Assembly (NCBI RefSeq): GCF_018130695.1
Contig: NZ_JAFCJX010000029.1
Coordinates: 46,442-110,441 of the forward strand
Direction: 5' to 3'
Source: Bradyrhizobium jicamae
GTDB lineage: Bacteria; Pseudomonadota; Alphaproteobacteria; Rhizobiales; Xanthobacteraceae
Length of the DNA: 64,000 nucleotides
Shown here: piece after piece, positions 51,700-60,637 of the stretch
Numbering within the stretch: the first letter of the stretch is position 1
How the letters are laid out: each line of letters begins with the position of its first letter
Notes under the pieces: model-generated
What the model saw: the letters and a program-made list of their open reading frames with translations, nothing else
Database searches by the model: none
What the model was told of the DNA's origin: nothing
Translations under genes and position numbers: made by a program

Positions 51700-53160
51700 T
51701 CACGCGGCGTGCGCGCGTCGCAGCCATCCTGCAGCGAGCTTGAGGTCGTCGACGAAGCGCGCGTACTCACGCGCCCTCGCGTCCGCATCCGGCAATCGCA
51801 GCAGATAGGACGGATGCACGGTGACGAGCACCTTGACGCCGTCATGCTCGATCAGATGGCCGCGGTTCCTGTTGATCGGCGTCGCCTTGCCGAGCACGCT
51901 CTGCGCGGCGGTGGCGCCGAGCGCTACGACGAGCTCCGGCTCGATCGCGGCGAGCTCGCGTTCGTACCATTGCCGGCAGGCGCGGATCTCCGGCGTGTTC
52001 GGCTTCTGGTGCAGGCGGATTTTTCCGCGTGGCACGAATTTGAAATGCTTCACCGCATTGGTGACGTAGACCTTGGCCCGGTCGATGCCGGCTTCCTCCA
52101 GCGCGCGATCGAGCATCTGGCCGGCGGGACCGACGAAGGGATGGCCGGCGAGATCCTCCTTGTCGCCGGGCTGCTCGCCGACCAGCATCACGGTGGCGCT
52201 TTGCGGGCCTTCGCCGAACACGGTCTGTGTCGCGTCCTTCCACAGCGGACAGGCGCGGCAGTTGGCGGCTTCCTCGCGGAGCGCGGCAATGCTGTCATGC
52301 GCGGGCTTGCGGGCCATTGATAAATCCTGGAGCGACGGATCCTGCGCTGGTTCCTGCTTCTGCGGCTTGTGCGGTTCGCTCGCCTCGCTTTCAATCATCG
52401 TGCTGGTCGTGCGCGCGGCGTCCGCGATCAGCGGTTTAATCAACGAGGCCTCCGGCAGGTTCCTCCAGTATTTGCGCGGCATCTCCGTCTGCATCGCCTT
52501 CACCTTGAGCCGCGCCGGATTGAAGATCGCGGCGTAGTAGCTGCGCCAGGTTTCCTCCAGCCGATCTTCCGTCGGCGCCTCCGACTTGGCCACGCCTTGG
52601 GTTATCGCGATCTCGTGGCCGTCCCAATGCGCGCAGACGTCGGGGGTCAGGATCGACCAGGGCATGTCGGCAAAGCGCCGCGCGAAGAACGGGGCGGCAA
52701 GCTCGACGATGTGATGCTCAGGCTCGAACCAGGCGACGAAATGCGCCTTGTGCTCGCGGCCGACCTCGCGGAAGCGAACGAAGGCGTGCATTTTGTGCTC
52801 GTCGCGATGCACCGCGCGCGCCATCGCGATGATCTCGGCGACATCGGCGTCGGTGGCGATGTTGAGCAGATCGTGATGGCCGCGCAGCCGCCACAGCAGG
52901 CGATAGAGCAGGGCGAATCTTTCAGGGTTGCGATGCAGGATCGCAGCCTTCGCCAGCTCGACGAATTTACTCGGGACGTTGAACGTGCCCTGCGGCACAT
53001 CGGGCAGTTCATCGGTCGCTGACGCCGCGAACAATTCCGGCTCGCCGTCGCGCACCGTCCATGTCACGTCTTCCGGCTTCACCTCGTTCAGCGCCATCAG
53101 CCGCGCCGCCTTGCGCCAGCCGTCGAAATCGGTTTCGCCGTCGAGGGTGATGATGTGCAT
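51700..53160 (-). CDS. UdgX-family uracil-DNA-binding protein with N-terminal DUF4130 domain
   Basis: 486 residues from an ATG at 53160. Residues 1-245 resemble the putative DNA-metabolism domain (TIGR03915/DUF4130) usually encoded beside the radical SAM protein found next door. Residues 275-486 form a uracil-DNA-glycosylase-fold domain with a 4Fe-4S cluster (NCRACPLW) and GEQPGDKEDLAGHPFVGPAG. The loop KFVPRGKIRLHQKPN retains the His that in UdgX forms a covalent bond to the uracil-derived site (KRRIH in Mycobacterium). The start overlaps the stop of the radical SAM gene by one base. Confidence 0.88.
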   Translation of the reverse strand: MHIITLDGETDFDGWRKAARLMALNEVKPEDVTWTVRDGEPELFAASATDELPDVPQGTFNVPSKFVELAKAAILHRNPERFALLYRLLWRLRGHHDLLNIATDADVAEIIAMARAVHRDEHKMHAFVRFREVGREHKAHFVAWFEPEHHIVELAAPFFARRFADMPWSILTPDVCAHWDGHEIAITQGVAKSEAPTEDRLEETWRSYYAAIFNPARLKVKAMQTEMPRKYWRNLPEASLIKPLIADAARTTSTMIESEASEPHKPQKQEPAQDPSLQDLSMARKPAHDSIAALREEAANCRACPLWKDATQTVFGEGPQSATVMLVGEQPGDKEDLAGHPFVGPAGQMLDRALEEAGIDRAKVYVTNAVKHFKFVPRGKIRLHQKPNTPEIRACRQWYERELAAIEPELVVALGATAAQSVLGKATPINRNRGHLIEHDGVKVLVTVHPSYLLRLPDADARAREYARFVDDLKLAAGWLRRAHAA

Positions 53161-54392
53161 CAGAACCCAAATCCCAATTGCGTGGCTTTCGGCTTGAATC
53201 GTTCCACCAGTCCCGCTTCATCGAGCAATCGCGCCGACGGCCGGTGATCACTGAGAACGATGAACGGAAGCGCCTTGTTCCTGGGAATGTGCAGCCGCGT
53301 CAGGTCCGCCGATCGGATCGATGTGACGCGACGCGTGGCGATGATGCGGTCGACGGCCTTGGTGCCGAAGCCCGGCACGCGCAGCAATTCCTCGCGGCTG
53401 GCGCGGTTCACATCGAGCGGAAAGCGGTCGCGATGGCGCAGCGCCCAGGCGAGCTTCGGATCGATGTCGAGCGGCAGCATGCCTTGCGCTGCGCCATCGA
53501 CGATCTCGCCGACGTCGAAGCCGTAGAACCGCATCAGCCAGTCGGCCTGATAGAGCCGATGCTCGCGCACCAGGGGCGGCGCGATCAGCGGCAGTGCGCG
53601 GCTGGCATCGGGGATCGGGCTGAACGCGGAGTAGTAGACGCGCTTGAGCTTGTAGGCGCCGTAGAGATTGGCGCTGGTGTTGAGGATCGTGCTGTCATCA
53701 GCGCTGTCGGCGCCGACGATCATCTGCGTGCTCTGGCCGGCCGGCGCGAAGCGCTGCGGCTTGGCTTTTGTGGTCTTCGCCTCCTGCGCCTCGTCGAGCT
53801 TCAGCCGCAGCCGCCCCATGGTGCGGCGGATCGCGCGCACGTCCTTCTCCGGTGCGAGCTTTGCGAGACTGCCTTCCTCGGGCATCTCGATATTGATCGA
53901 GAGCCGGTCGGCATATTTGCCGGCCTCCGCGATCAGCGCGTCGTCGGCCTCCGGTATCGTCTTCAGATGAATGTAGCCGCGGAAGTGATGTTGTTCGCGC
54001 AAGCTGCGCGCCACGCTCACGACCTGCTCCATCGTGTAGTCGGCGCTGCGGATGATGCCGGAAGAGAGGAACAGGCCTTCGATGTAGTTGCGCCGGTAGA
54101 AGTCGAGCGTCAGCTTGACGATCTCGTCGATGGTGAAGCGGGCGCGCGGCACGTTGGAGGAGGCGCGGTTGACGCAATAGAGGCAATCGTAATTGCAGGC
54201 ATTGGTCAGCAGCACCTTCAACAGCGAGATGCAGCGTCCGTCCGGCGCGTAGGAGTGGCAGATGCCCATGCCCGAGGTCGAGCCGAGGCCCTTGCCGTCG
54301 CTGGAGTCCCGCTGCTCCGTCCCGGAGGAGGCGCAGGACGCGTCGTATTTCGCGGCATCCGCCAGGATCGCCAGTTTACGTTGCACATCCAT
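53160..54392 (-). CDS. Putative DNA modification/repair radical SAM protein
   Basis: 410 residues from the ATG at 54392 (MDVQRKLAILADAAKYDASC). The radical SAM motif is CNYDCLYC. A C-terminal helix-hairpin-helix (VNRASREELLRVPGFGTKAVDRIIATR, split here in words) suggests DNA binding. The family (TIGR03916) is almost always paired with the DUF4130 protein, as here. Its reaction is unknown; repair or modification of a base is the usual proposal. It diverges from the SOS mutagenesis operon across a region with a LexA site, so it may be damage-inducible. Confidence 0.87.
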   Translation of the reverse strand: MDVQRKLAILADAAKYDASCASSGTEQRDSSDGKGLGSTSGMGICHSYAPDGRCISLLKVLLTNACNYDCLYCVNRASSNVPRARFTIDEIVKLTLDFYRRNYIEGLFLSSGIIRSADYTMEQVVSVARSLREQHHFRGYIHLKTIPEADDALIAEAGKYADRLSINIEMPEEGSLAKLAPEKDVRAIRRTMGRLRLKLDEAQEAKTTKAKPQRFAPAGQSTQMIVGADSADDSTILNTSANLYGAYKLKRVYYSAFSPIPDASRALPLIAPPLVREHRLYQADWLMRFYGFDVGEIVDGAAQGMLPLDIDPKLAWALRHRDRFPLDVNRASREELLRVPGFGTKAVDRIIATRRVTSIRSADLTRLHIPRNKALPFIVLSDHRPSARLLDEAGLVERFKPKATQLGFGF

Positions 54393-54442
54393 GCTCGAAT
54401 CCCTTTGATTCCGCTGATGAATCAAGAAAGTCCGTATTCTGA

Positions 54443-54489
54443 TTGACTCATCCGGGCCTGTTAGCTTTATATTAGAACATATCATGAAC
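54443..54489 (+). promoter_or_regulatory. SOS promoter with LexA box before imuA
   Basis: TTGACT (54443-54448), a 17-base spacer and TTTATA (54466-54471), then GAAC-ATATCAT-GAAC at 54475-54489, which matches the alphaproteobacterial LexA site GAAC-N7-GAAC exactly. LexA bound there would block the start of transcription. The site is 83 bases upstream of the divergent radical SAM gene. Confidence 0.88.
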
Positions 54490-54563
54490 AAATGAGCCAG
54501 CTTCTGGTTCTCCCTTTTGAGATCCAGTCACGGCCCCAACACTCTTTCGAAGGAGCGGCGCAG

Positions 54564-55358
54564 ATGGACGGCGCACGCATGAGCACGCTTGCGTCCTTGC
54601 GCGGCGACATCGCGCGCATCGAGGCGCCCACCGAGGCGACGCTGCCGAACCGCGTCGCGCTCGGCCATGCGGGCGCCGATGCGATGCTGCGCGGCGGGCT
54701 CGCGGCGGCCGCGCTGCATGAGGTCTTCGCCGGCGGCCATCAGGGCGGCGCGGCAACCGGTTTCATCGCGGGGCTCGCTGGCCGTTTGTCATCGCGAAAA
54801 CCGCTGGTCTGGGTGCGGCAGGATTTTGCCGATCAGGAATCCGGGGCGCTGTCGATGAGCGGGCTCGCCGAGCTCGGCCTCGATCCGCGATTGCTGGTGA
54901 CCGTGCGCGCAGCCGATGTCGACACTGCGCTACGCACGACGGCGGATGCGCTGGCCTGCGATGCGCTCGGCGCGGTCGTGCTCGAGGTCTGGGGCAATGT
55001 GCGCCAGCTCGATCTCGTCGCCAGCCGCAAATTGACCTTGGCCGCGCAAGCCTCCGGCGTCACCGCGCTGGTGCTGCGCGTTGCGGCGACGCCGATCCCC
55101 TCGACTGCGGAGACGCGCTGGATCGTCCGCGCGGCGCATTCGCCGCCGGGCAATGCCGCAAGCGCCTGGGGCGCGCCGCGCTTCGACGCCGAGCTTGCCC
55201 GCAATCGTCATGGCCCGGTCGGCCGCTGGATCATGGAATGGAAATGTGATGCGTGCCTTTTCTCTGAACCGTCGGCGTATCCTCAGCCTCTGGCTGCCAC
55301 GCCTCCCCATCGACCGCATCCAGCGGTCACTCACACAGAACGCCGTCTCGCCGGCTGA
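54564..55358 (+). CDS. imuA: ImuA, RecA-like component of the mutasome
   Basis: 264 residues from the ATG at 54564, preceded by AGGAG at an 8-base distance; an in-frame ATG at 54492 is nearly inside the LexA site and has no ribosome site. The protein has a RecA/SulA-like core (ALHEVFAGGHQGGAATGFIAG, LVWVRQDFADQESG, AVVLEVWGNVRQLDLVASRK). It works with ImuB and DnaE2 in damage-induced mutagenesis. Its last 37 codons overlap imuB by 110 bases in another frame, a common arrangement in alphaproteobacteria. Confidence 0.9.
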   Translation: MDGARMSTLASLRGDIARIEAPTEATLPNRVALGHAGADAMLRGGLAAAALHEVFAGGHQGGAATGFIAGLAGRLSSRKPLVWVRQDFADQESGALSMSGLAELGLDPRLLVTVRAADVDTALRTTADALACDALGAVVLEVWGNVRQLDLVASRKLTLAAQASGVTALVLRVAATPIPSTAETRWIVRAAHSPPGNAASAWGAPRFDAELARNRHGPVGRWIMEWKCDACLFSEPSAYPQPLAATPPHRPHPAVTHTERRLAG

Positions 55359-56991
55359 CATGCGGGCGGTGGTCGGGCTCCCTCTCCCGCTTGCGGGGGA
55401 GGGTTGGGGTGGGGGTATCTCCACGAGTCCCGCTTTCGAGAGAGCCCCCACCCGGATCGCATCTGGCGATGCGATCCGGCCTCCCCCGCAAGCGGGGGAG
55501 GCGAAGAAAGTAGCCAGCGTCGTCGTCGCCAAGGACCACAACGCCATCCTGATCCAATCACTCGACGAGGCCGCGGTCCGCGCCGGTCTCTCGATCGGGC
55601 TGCCGCTCGCCAATGCGCGGGCGATCTGTCCGGAGCTGATCGTCTACGACGCCGATCCCTTAGCCGATGCCAAGACGCTGAACGACATCGCCGACTGGTG
55701 CGATCGCTTCACGCCGCTGGTGGCGCTCGATCTGCCTTACGGGCTGTTCCTCGACATCACCGGCTGCGCGCATCTGTTCGGCGGCGAGCGGGCGCTGCTG
55801 CAATCCGTGACGGGCGCGCTGAGCCGGCGCGGCTTTGCGGTGAGTGGCGCGATCGCCGGCACCTCGATCGCGGCGCGCACGCTGACGCGGCATGCCTCGG
55901 GCAAAATCATCGCCGATGGCGAGGAGGCCGATGCGGTCGGCCCGTTGCCGGTCTCCGCGCTCGGCGCGGCTGATGCCATCACCGCGGGCCTGCGCCGCGC
56001 GGGGCTGAAGACCATCGGCGACGTCGCCTCGCGCGCGCCGCACGAGATATCCGCGCGCTTCGGCGCCGCCTTCACCACGCTGCTCGGTCACGCGCTCGGC
56101 CAGGGCGATGCCCCGATCAGTCCCCGAAAGCCGCTGCCCGATTACATCGTCGAGAAGCGTTTTCCCGAACCCGTCGCCACCGACACCGTGATCGCGATGA
56201 CGTTGACCCATCTCGCCGGGATGCTGGTGTCAGCGATGGACAAGCAGGGCAAGGGCGCCCGCCAGCTTGAAGCGAGCTTCTTCCGCACCGACGGCGCGGT
56301 CCGCACCATCGTGGTCGACACCGGCCGTCCGGTCACAAAGTCAGACATGATCGACCGCCTGTTCCGCGAGCGGCTCGATGCCTTAAGCGATCCGCTCGAT
56401 CCCGGCTTCGGCTTCGATCTCATCCGTCTCGCCGCCGGCCGTACCGAGATCGTGGTGCAGCAGCAGCGCGATCTCGACGCCAACGTGCATGACAATGACG
56501 AGCTGTCCGCGCTGATCGATCGCATCGCCGCCCGCATCGGGGGAAAGCGCGTCGTCGTGCATCTGCCGCTCGACAGCCACATCCCCGAACGCGCCGCGCT
56601 TGCCGTGCCCGCGCAACAGAATCTCGCCGTCGCGACCGCCGCCGCCTGGCCGGAGCGCATCGCCGGCGAACCGCCGCTGCGGCCTCTGCGTCTGTTCGAT
56701 CGCCCGGAGCCCATCAAGGTCCCGTTCGCGGCGGTGCCCGACGGTCCGCCGCATCAGTTCACCTGGCGCCGCGCGCTGCATGCGGTGGTGCGGGTCGAGG
56801 GGCCCGAGCGGATCGCGATGGAATGGTGGAAGCAGGACGGCCAGTCGCTGACGCGTGATTACTTCCGCGTCGAAGACGCCGAAGGCCAGCGCTTCTGGAT
56901 CTTTCGCGACGGCCTCTATGAGAACGAGCTGCGCGACGAGGAGGGCAAGCCTGTTACCGCCAACTGGTATGTGCACGGGTTGTTCGCATGA
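55249..56991 (+). CDS. imuB: ImuB, Y-family polymerase-like mutasome protein, with in-frame repeat
   Basis: 580 residues from the ATG at 55249 (MRAFSLNRRRILSLWLPRLP). It is a DinB-related protein (VVVAKDHNAILIQSLDEAA, GLPLANARAICPEL, GLFLDITGCAHLFGGE, a thumb and little-finger region) that serves as a hub linking DnaE2 to the beta clamp. It is thought to lack polymerase activity. About residues 43-85 are foreign: they are encoded by a palindromic repeat at 55376-55503 that is also in dnaE2. The frame is intact across it. The insertion separates the first strand (LPRLPIDRIQR) from the next (VVVAKDHN), a loop in Y-family folds. Confidence 0.9.
   Translation: MRAFSLNRRRILSLWLPRLPIDRIQRSLTQNAVSPADMRAVVGLPLPLAGEGWGGGISTSPAFERAPTRIASGDAIRPPPQAGEAKKVASVVVAKDHNAILIQSLDEAAVRAGLSIGLPLANARAICPELIVYDADPLADAKTLNDIADWCDRFTPLVALDLPYGLFLDITGCAHLFGGERALLQSVTGALSRRGFAVSGAIAGTSIAARTLTRHASGKIIADGEEADAVGPLPVSALGAADAITAGLRRAGLKTIGDVASRAPHEISARFGAAFTTLLGHALGQGDAPISPRKPLPDYIVEKRFPEPVATDTVIAMTLTHLAGMLVSAMDKQGKGARQLEASFFRTDGAVRTIVVDTGRPVTKSDMIDRLFRERLDALSDPLDPGFGFDLIRLAAGRTEIVVQQQRDLDANVHDNDELSALIDRIAARIGGKRVVVHLPLDSHIPERAALAVPAQQNLAVATAAAWPERIAGEPPLRPLRLFDRPEPIKVPFAAVPDGPPHQFTWRRALHAVVRVEGPERIAMEWWKQDGQSLTRDYFRVEDAEGQRFWIFRDGLYENELRDEEGKPVTANWYVHGLFA
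55376..55503. repeat. In-frame palindromic repeat inside imuB
   Basis: About 128 bases. End hairpins are CCTCTCCCGCTTGCGGGG at the left and CCCCCGCAAGCGGGGGAGG at the right, which are inverted copies of each other. Inner parts are a GGGTTGGGGTGGGGGT tract, a variable middle, CCCCCACCC, and the hairpin CGGATCGCATC/GATGCGATCCG. It is translated as LPLPLAGEGWGGG ... PTRIASGDAIRPPPQAGE. The near-identical element in dnaE2 (59587-59717) is read in the same frame. Confidence 0.93.
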
Positions 56992-59900
56992 AAGCGCCGC
57001 CCGACTATGCCGAGATCGGCATCACCAGCAATTTCTCCTTCCTGCGCGGCGGCTCCGATCCGCGCGCCTATGTTCATGAGGCGAGCCGGCTCGGCCTTGG
57101 CGTGATCGGCCTTGCCGATCACAACTCGCTGGCCGGTGTGGTGCGCGCCTGGAAGGAACTCGAGAACGACAAGGTCACCCATCCACCAAAGCTCCTGATC
57201 GGCTCGCGCATCGTCTTCAGCGACGGCACGCCCGATATCCTGGTTTATCCGCGCGACCGCGCCGCTTACGGCCGGCTCTGCCAGCTGCTCACCCGCGGCA
57301 AGCGCGGCGACGACATCATCCGCATCGAAAAGGGGGAGTGCCATCTCAAACTCTCTGATCTCCTCGACTACGCCGAAGGCCAGTTGCTCGTGCTGGCACT
57401 GCCGCACCGTTTCGACGTGGCAAAAACGCTCGATCTTCTCGCGCAGTTGAAATCAAGCCCCGCCGATGGCGTCTGGCTCGCCGCAAGCCTGCTCTATCGC
57501 GGCGACGACAAGCGCCGCCTCGCGCAGCTCCACGCCATCGCGACCACAGCCGCGGTGCCGCTGCTCGCCACCAACGAGGTGCTCTATCATCACCCTGCGC
57601 GCCGTCCGCTGCAGGATGTGCTGACATGTATTCGCGAGAAGACCACCATCGAAGCCGTCGGCCGCAGGCTACAGGCCAATGCCGAACGGCATCTGAAGCC
57701 GGCCTATGAGATGGCGCGGCTGTTCCGCGACCTGCCGGAAGCGATCACGGAGACCATGCGCTTCGCCGCCCGCATCACCTTCTCGCTGGACCAGCTCAAA
57801 TACCAATATCCGGACGAGCCGGTGCCGCCCGGAAAAACCGCGCAGCAGCATCTCGAAGACCTGACCTGGGCCGGCGTGCAAAAATATTTCCGTGGCAAGA
57901 TCGACAAGAAACTCCGCGACACCCTGAACAAGGAACTCGCGCTGATATCGGAGCTGAAATACGCGCACTACTTCCTCACCGTGCACGACATCGTCCATTA
58001 CGCGCGCAGTCAGAACATCCTGTGCCAGGGGCGGGGATCGGCGGCGAACTCCGCCGTCTGCTACGTGCTCGGCATCACCTCGGTCGATCCGACCAAGGTC
58101 GATCTCTTGTTCGAGCGCTTCATCTCCAAGGAGCGGCTGGAGCCACCCGACATCGACGTCGATTTCGAGCATGTGCGCCGCGAGGAGGTGATGCAATATG
58201 TCTACCGCCGCTATGGCCGCCATCGCGCCGCCATCATCGCGACCGTCATCCATTATCGCCCGCGCAGCGCGATCCGCGACGTCGGCAAGGCGCTCGGTTT
58301 GACGGAAGACGTCACCGCAGCGCTCGCCGACACCGTGTGGGGCAGCTGGGGCAAGGGCCTCAACGACATGCAGGTGCGCCAGGCCGGGCTCGATCCGAAA
58401 AACGCGATGATCACGCTCGCCGTCGATCTCGCCACCGAGCTGATCGAATTCCCCCGCCATCTCTCGCAGCATGTCGGCGGCTATGTGCTGACCCAGGATC
58501 GGCTCGACACCTATGTGCCGATCGGCAACGCCGCGATGGACGACCGCACCTTCATCGAATGGGACAAGGATGACGTCGACGCGCTCAACATGATGAAGGT
58601 CGACGTGCTCGCTTTGGGCATGCTGACCTGCATCCGCAAATGCTTCGACCTGATCGACGATCACAAGGGCGAACGCTGGGCGCTCGCCACCGTTCCGCAG
58701 GACGATCCGAACGTCTACGACATGCTGTGCCGCGGGGAATCGCTCGGCGTCTTCCAGGTCGAGAGCCGCGCGCAGATGAACATGCTGCCGCGGCTCAAGC
58801 CACGCGAGTTCTACGATCTCGTCATCGAGGTCGCGATCGTGCGCCCCGGGCCGATCCAGGGCGACATGGTGCATCCGTACTTGCGGCGGCGGAACGGCCA
58901 GGAAAAAGTGACGTATCCCTCGCCGGCGCCCGAGCATGGTCCCGCGGACGAACTCTACAAGGTGCTGCACAAGACCAAGGGCGTGCCGCTGTTCCAGGAG
59001 CAGGCGATGCGGATCGCGATCGAGGCGGCAAAATTCAGCTCGGAAGAGGCCAACGGCCTGCGCCGCTCGATGGCGACCTTCCGCAATGTTGGCACCATCG
59101 GCCAGTACGAGGCAAAGCTGGTCGGCAACATGGTCGCGCGCGGCTATTCGGCCGAATTCGCCGCCAGCTGTTTCGACCAGATCAAGGGCTTTGGCAGTTA
59201 CGGCTTCCCGGAAAGCCACGCCGCAAGCTTTGCCCAGCTCGTCTACATCTCCTCATGGCTGAAGCACTATCACCCCGACGCCTTCTGCTGCGGCCTGCTC
59301 AACTCGCAGCCGATGGGCTTCTACGCCCCCGCACAGATCGTCGGCGACGCCCGCAAGAACGGCGTCACGGTGAGGGAGGTCGATGTGTCCCATAGTTTTG
59401 CGCAGAACACGCTGGAGGAACGGGACGGCGACCATTGCGCGGTGCGGCTCGGCTTTCGCCAGATCGATGGGTTTCACTGGCTGGATCAGGATGAGGAGAG
59501 GCTGAAGCGGGACCAGGCGTTGCGGCGCATGTCAGCCCCGCATGAGAAAGATAGTGTCGTGAAGAACGATCCGCGGGAGGTGGTAAGGCTCCCTCTCCCG
59601 CTTGCGGGGGAGGGTGGGGTGGGGGTGTCTCCGCATCGTGAATCCCACCGTGGAGACACCCCCACCCGGATCGCATCTGACGATGCGATCCGACCTCCCC
59701 CGCAAGCGGGAGAGGTGCAGCGAGTCTGCGGTCAAGCTGTTGCAGAACAAGACTGGGCCGACCGCATCGTCGCCGCGCGCAACCGCCGGCCCTTCACCTC
59801 GCTCGAAGACTTCGCCCGCGACACCGGCCTGCCCAAGCGCGCGCTGATCCTGCTCGCCGACGCCGATGCCTTCCGCTCGATCGGGCTCGATCGCCGCGAG

Positions 59901-60563
59901 GCGCTGTGGCAGGTGCGGCGGCTGCCGGACGACGTCGCGCTGCCGCTGTTCGAGGCGGCAGTCGCGCGCGAGCAGCCGGACGAGAACGCGCCACCGCTGC
60001 CGGAGATGCCGCGGCCGGAGCAGGTGGTCGCCGACTATCAGACCATCCGCCTGTCGCTGAAGGGCCACCCGATGGAATTCCTGCGCGAGATGTTTGCGCG
60101 CGAGCGCGTCGTGCCGTGCCGCGAGATCGATCACAGGAACGACCGCCGCCGCGTCCGCTGCGCCGGCGTCGTGCTGGTGCGCCAGCGCCCGGGCAGCGCC
60201 AAGGGCGTCGTGTTCATGACGCTGGAGGACGAGACCGGGATTGCCAACATCGTGGTGTGGCCGAAGGTGATGGAGCAGTACCGGAAAGAGGTGATGGGCG
60301 CGCGGCTGATCGAGGTCGAGGGCTATATCCAGAGCAGCCCCGAAAAGGTCACGCACCTCGTCGCGCAGCGCATGACAGACCGCTCCCACGACCTGATCGG
60401 CCTCGCCAATGATTCACTCAGCCGCAAGCATCCGGTGCCGGCGGGCCCGGCGCTGGTCGAGCCCCTCAACGACGACCGCCGCGACCACGGCGAAAACACC
60501 CCGCAAAAAATCCGCCACCCCCGCAACGTCCGCATCCTCCCGCCGTCGAGGGATTTTCATTGA
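56988..60563 (+). CDS. dnaE2: Error-prone DNA polymerase DnaE2, with in-frame repeat
   Basis: 1191 residues; the ATG overlaps the imuB stop in ATGA. The order is a PHP domain (AEIGITSNFSFLRGG), a polymerase core with the catalytic pair in PPDIDVDFEHVRREE and QGRGSAANSAVCYVLG, an HhH region (NRRPFTSLEDFARDTGLPKRAL, given in part) and a C-terminal OB fold (RCAGVVLVRQRPGSAKGVV). It is the SOS-induced translesion polymerase partner of ImuA/ImuB. About residues 867-910 come from the palindromic repeat at 59587-59717, in a variable linker before the HhH region. The C-terminus IRHPRNVRILPPSRDFH is typical, so the gene is complete. Confidence 0.95.
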   Translation: MKAPPDYAEIGITSNFSFLRGGSDPRAYVHEASRLGLGVIGLADHNSLAGVVRAWKELENDKVTHPPKLLIGSRIVFSDGTPDILVYPRDRAAYGRLCQLLTRGKRGDDIIRIEKGECHLKLSDLLDYAEGQLLVLALPHRFDVAKTLDLLAQLKSSPADGVWLAASLLYRGDDKRRLAQLHAIATTAAVPLLATNEVLYHHPARRPLQDVLTCIREKTTIEAVGRRLQANAERHLKPAYEMARLFRDLPEAITETMRFAARITFSLDQLKYQYPDEPVPPGKTAQQHLEDLTWAGVQKYFRGKIDKKLRDTLNKELALISELKYAHYFLTVHDIVHYARSQNILCQGRGSAANSAVCYVLGITSVDPTKVDLLFERFISKERLEPPDIDVDFEHVRREEVMQYVYRRYGRHRAAIIATVIHYRPRSAIRDVGKALGLTEDVTAALADTVWGSWGKGLNDMQVRQAGLDPKNAMITLAVDLATELIEFPRHLSQHVGGYVLTQDRLDTYVPIGNAAMDDRTFIEWDKDDVDALNMMKVDVLALGMLTCIRKCFDLIDDHKGERWALATVPQDDPNVYDMLCRGESLGVFQVESRAQMNMLPRLKPREFYDLVIEVAIVRPGPIQGDMVHPYLRRRNGQEKVTYPSPAPEHGPADELYKVLHKTKGVPLFQEQAMRIAIEAAKFSSEEANGLRRSMATFRNVGTIGQYEAKLVGNMVARGYSAEFAASCFDQIKGFGSYGFPESHAASFAQLVYISSWLKHYHPDAFCCGLLNSQPMGFYAPAQIVGDARKNGVTVREVDVSHSFAQNTLEERDGDHCAVRLGFRQIDGFHWLDQDEERLKRDQALRRMSAPHEKDSVVKNDPREVVRLPLPLAGEGGVGVSPHRESHRGDTPTRIASDDAIRPPPQAGEVQRVCGQAVAEQDWADRIVAARNRRPFTSLEDFARDTGLPKRALILLADADAFRSIGLDRREALWQVRRLPDDVALPLFEAAVAREQPDENAPPLPEMPRPEQVVADYQTIRLSLKGHPMEFLREMFARERVVPCREIDHRNDRRRVRCAGVVLVRQRPGSAKGVVFMTLEDETGIANIVVWPKVMEQYRKEVMGARLIEVEGYIQSSPEKVTHLVAQRMTDRSHDLIGLANDSLSRKHPVPAGPALVEPLNDDRRDHGENTPQKIRHPRNVRILPPSRDFH
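59587..59717. repeat. In-frame palindromic repeat inside dnaE2
   Basis: About 131 bases, three more than the imuB copy, so the frame is kept. The ends (CCCTCTCCCGCTTGCGGGGG and CCCCCGCAAGCGGGAGAGG) and the inner hairpin CGGATCGCATC/GATGCGATCCG are the same as in imuB; the middle differs and forms its own inverted pair GTGTCTCC/GGAGACAC. Translation: LPLPLAGEGGVGV ... PTRIASDDAIRPPPQAGEV. Confidence 0.93.
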
Positions 60564-60579
60564 TGCAAGCACAGGAATC

Positions 60580-60611
60580 GTAGGGCGGATTAGCCGAAGG
60601 CGTAATCCGCC
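60580..60611. repeat. Single REP unit upstream of the RAYT gene
   Basis: GTAGGGCGGATTAGCCGAAG continues to GCGTAATCCGCC; it is a hairpin of 32 bases, the same unit as in the pairs at 34173 and 61173. It lies 27 bases upstream of the transposase start and 17 bases after the dnaE2 stop. Confidence 0.85.
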
Positions 60612-60637
60612 GCTCTTGAAAGCCAAACACAAAACTC

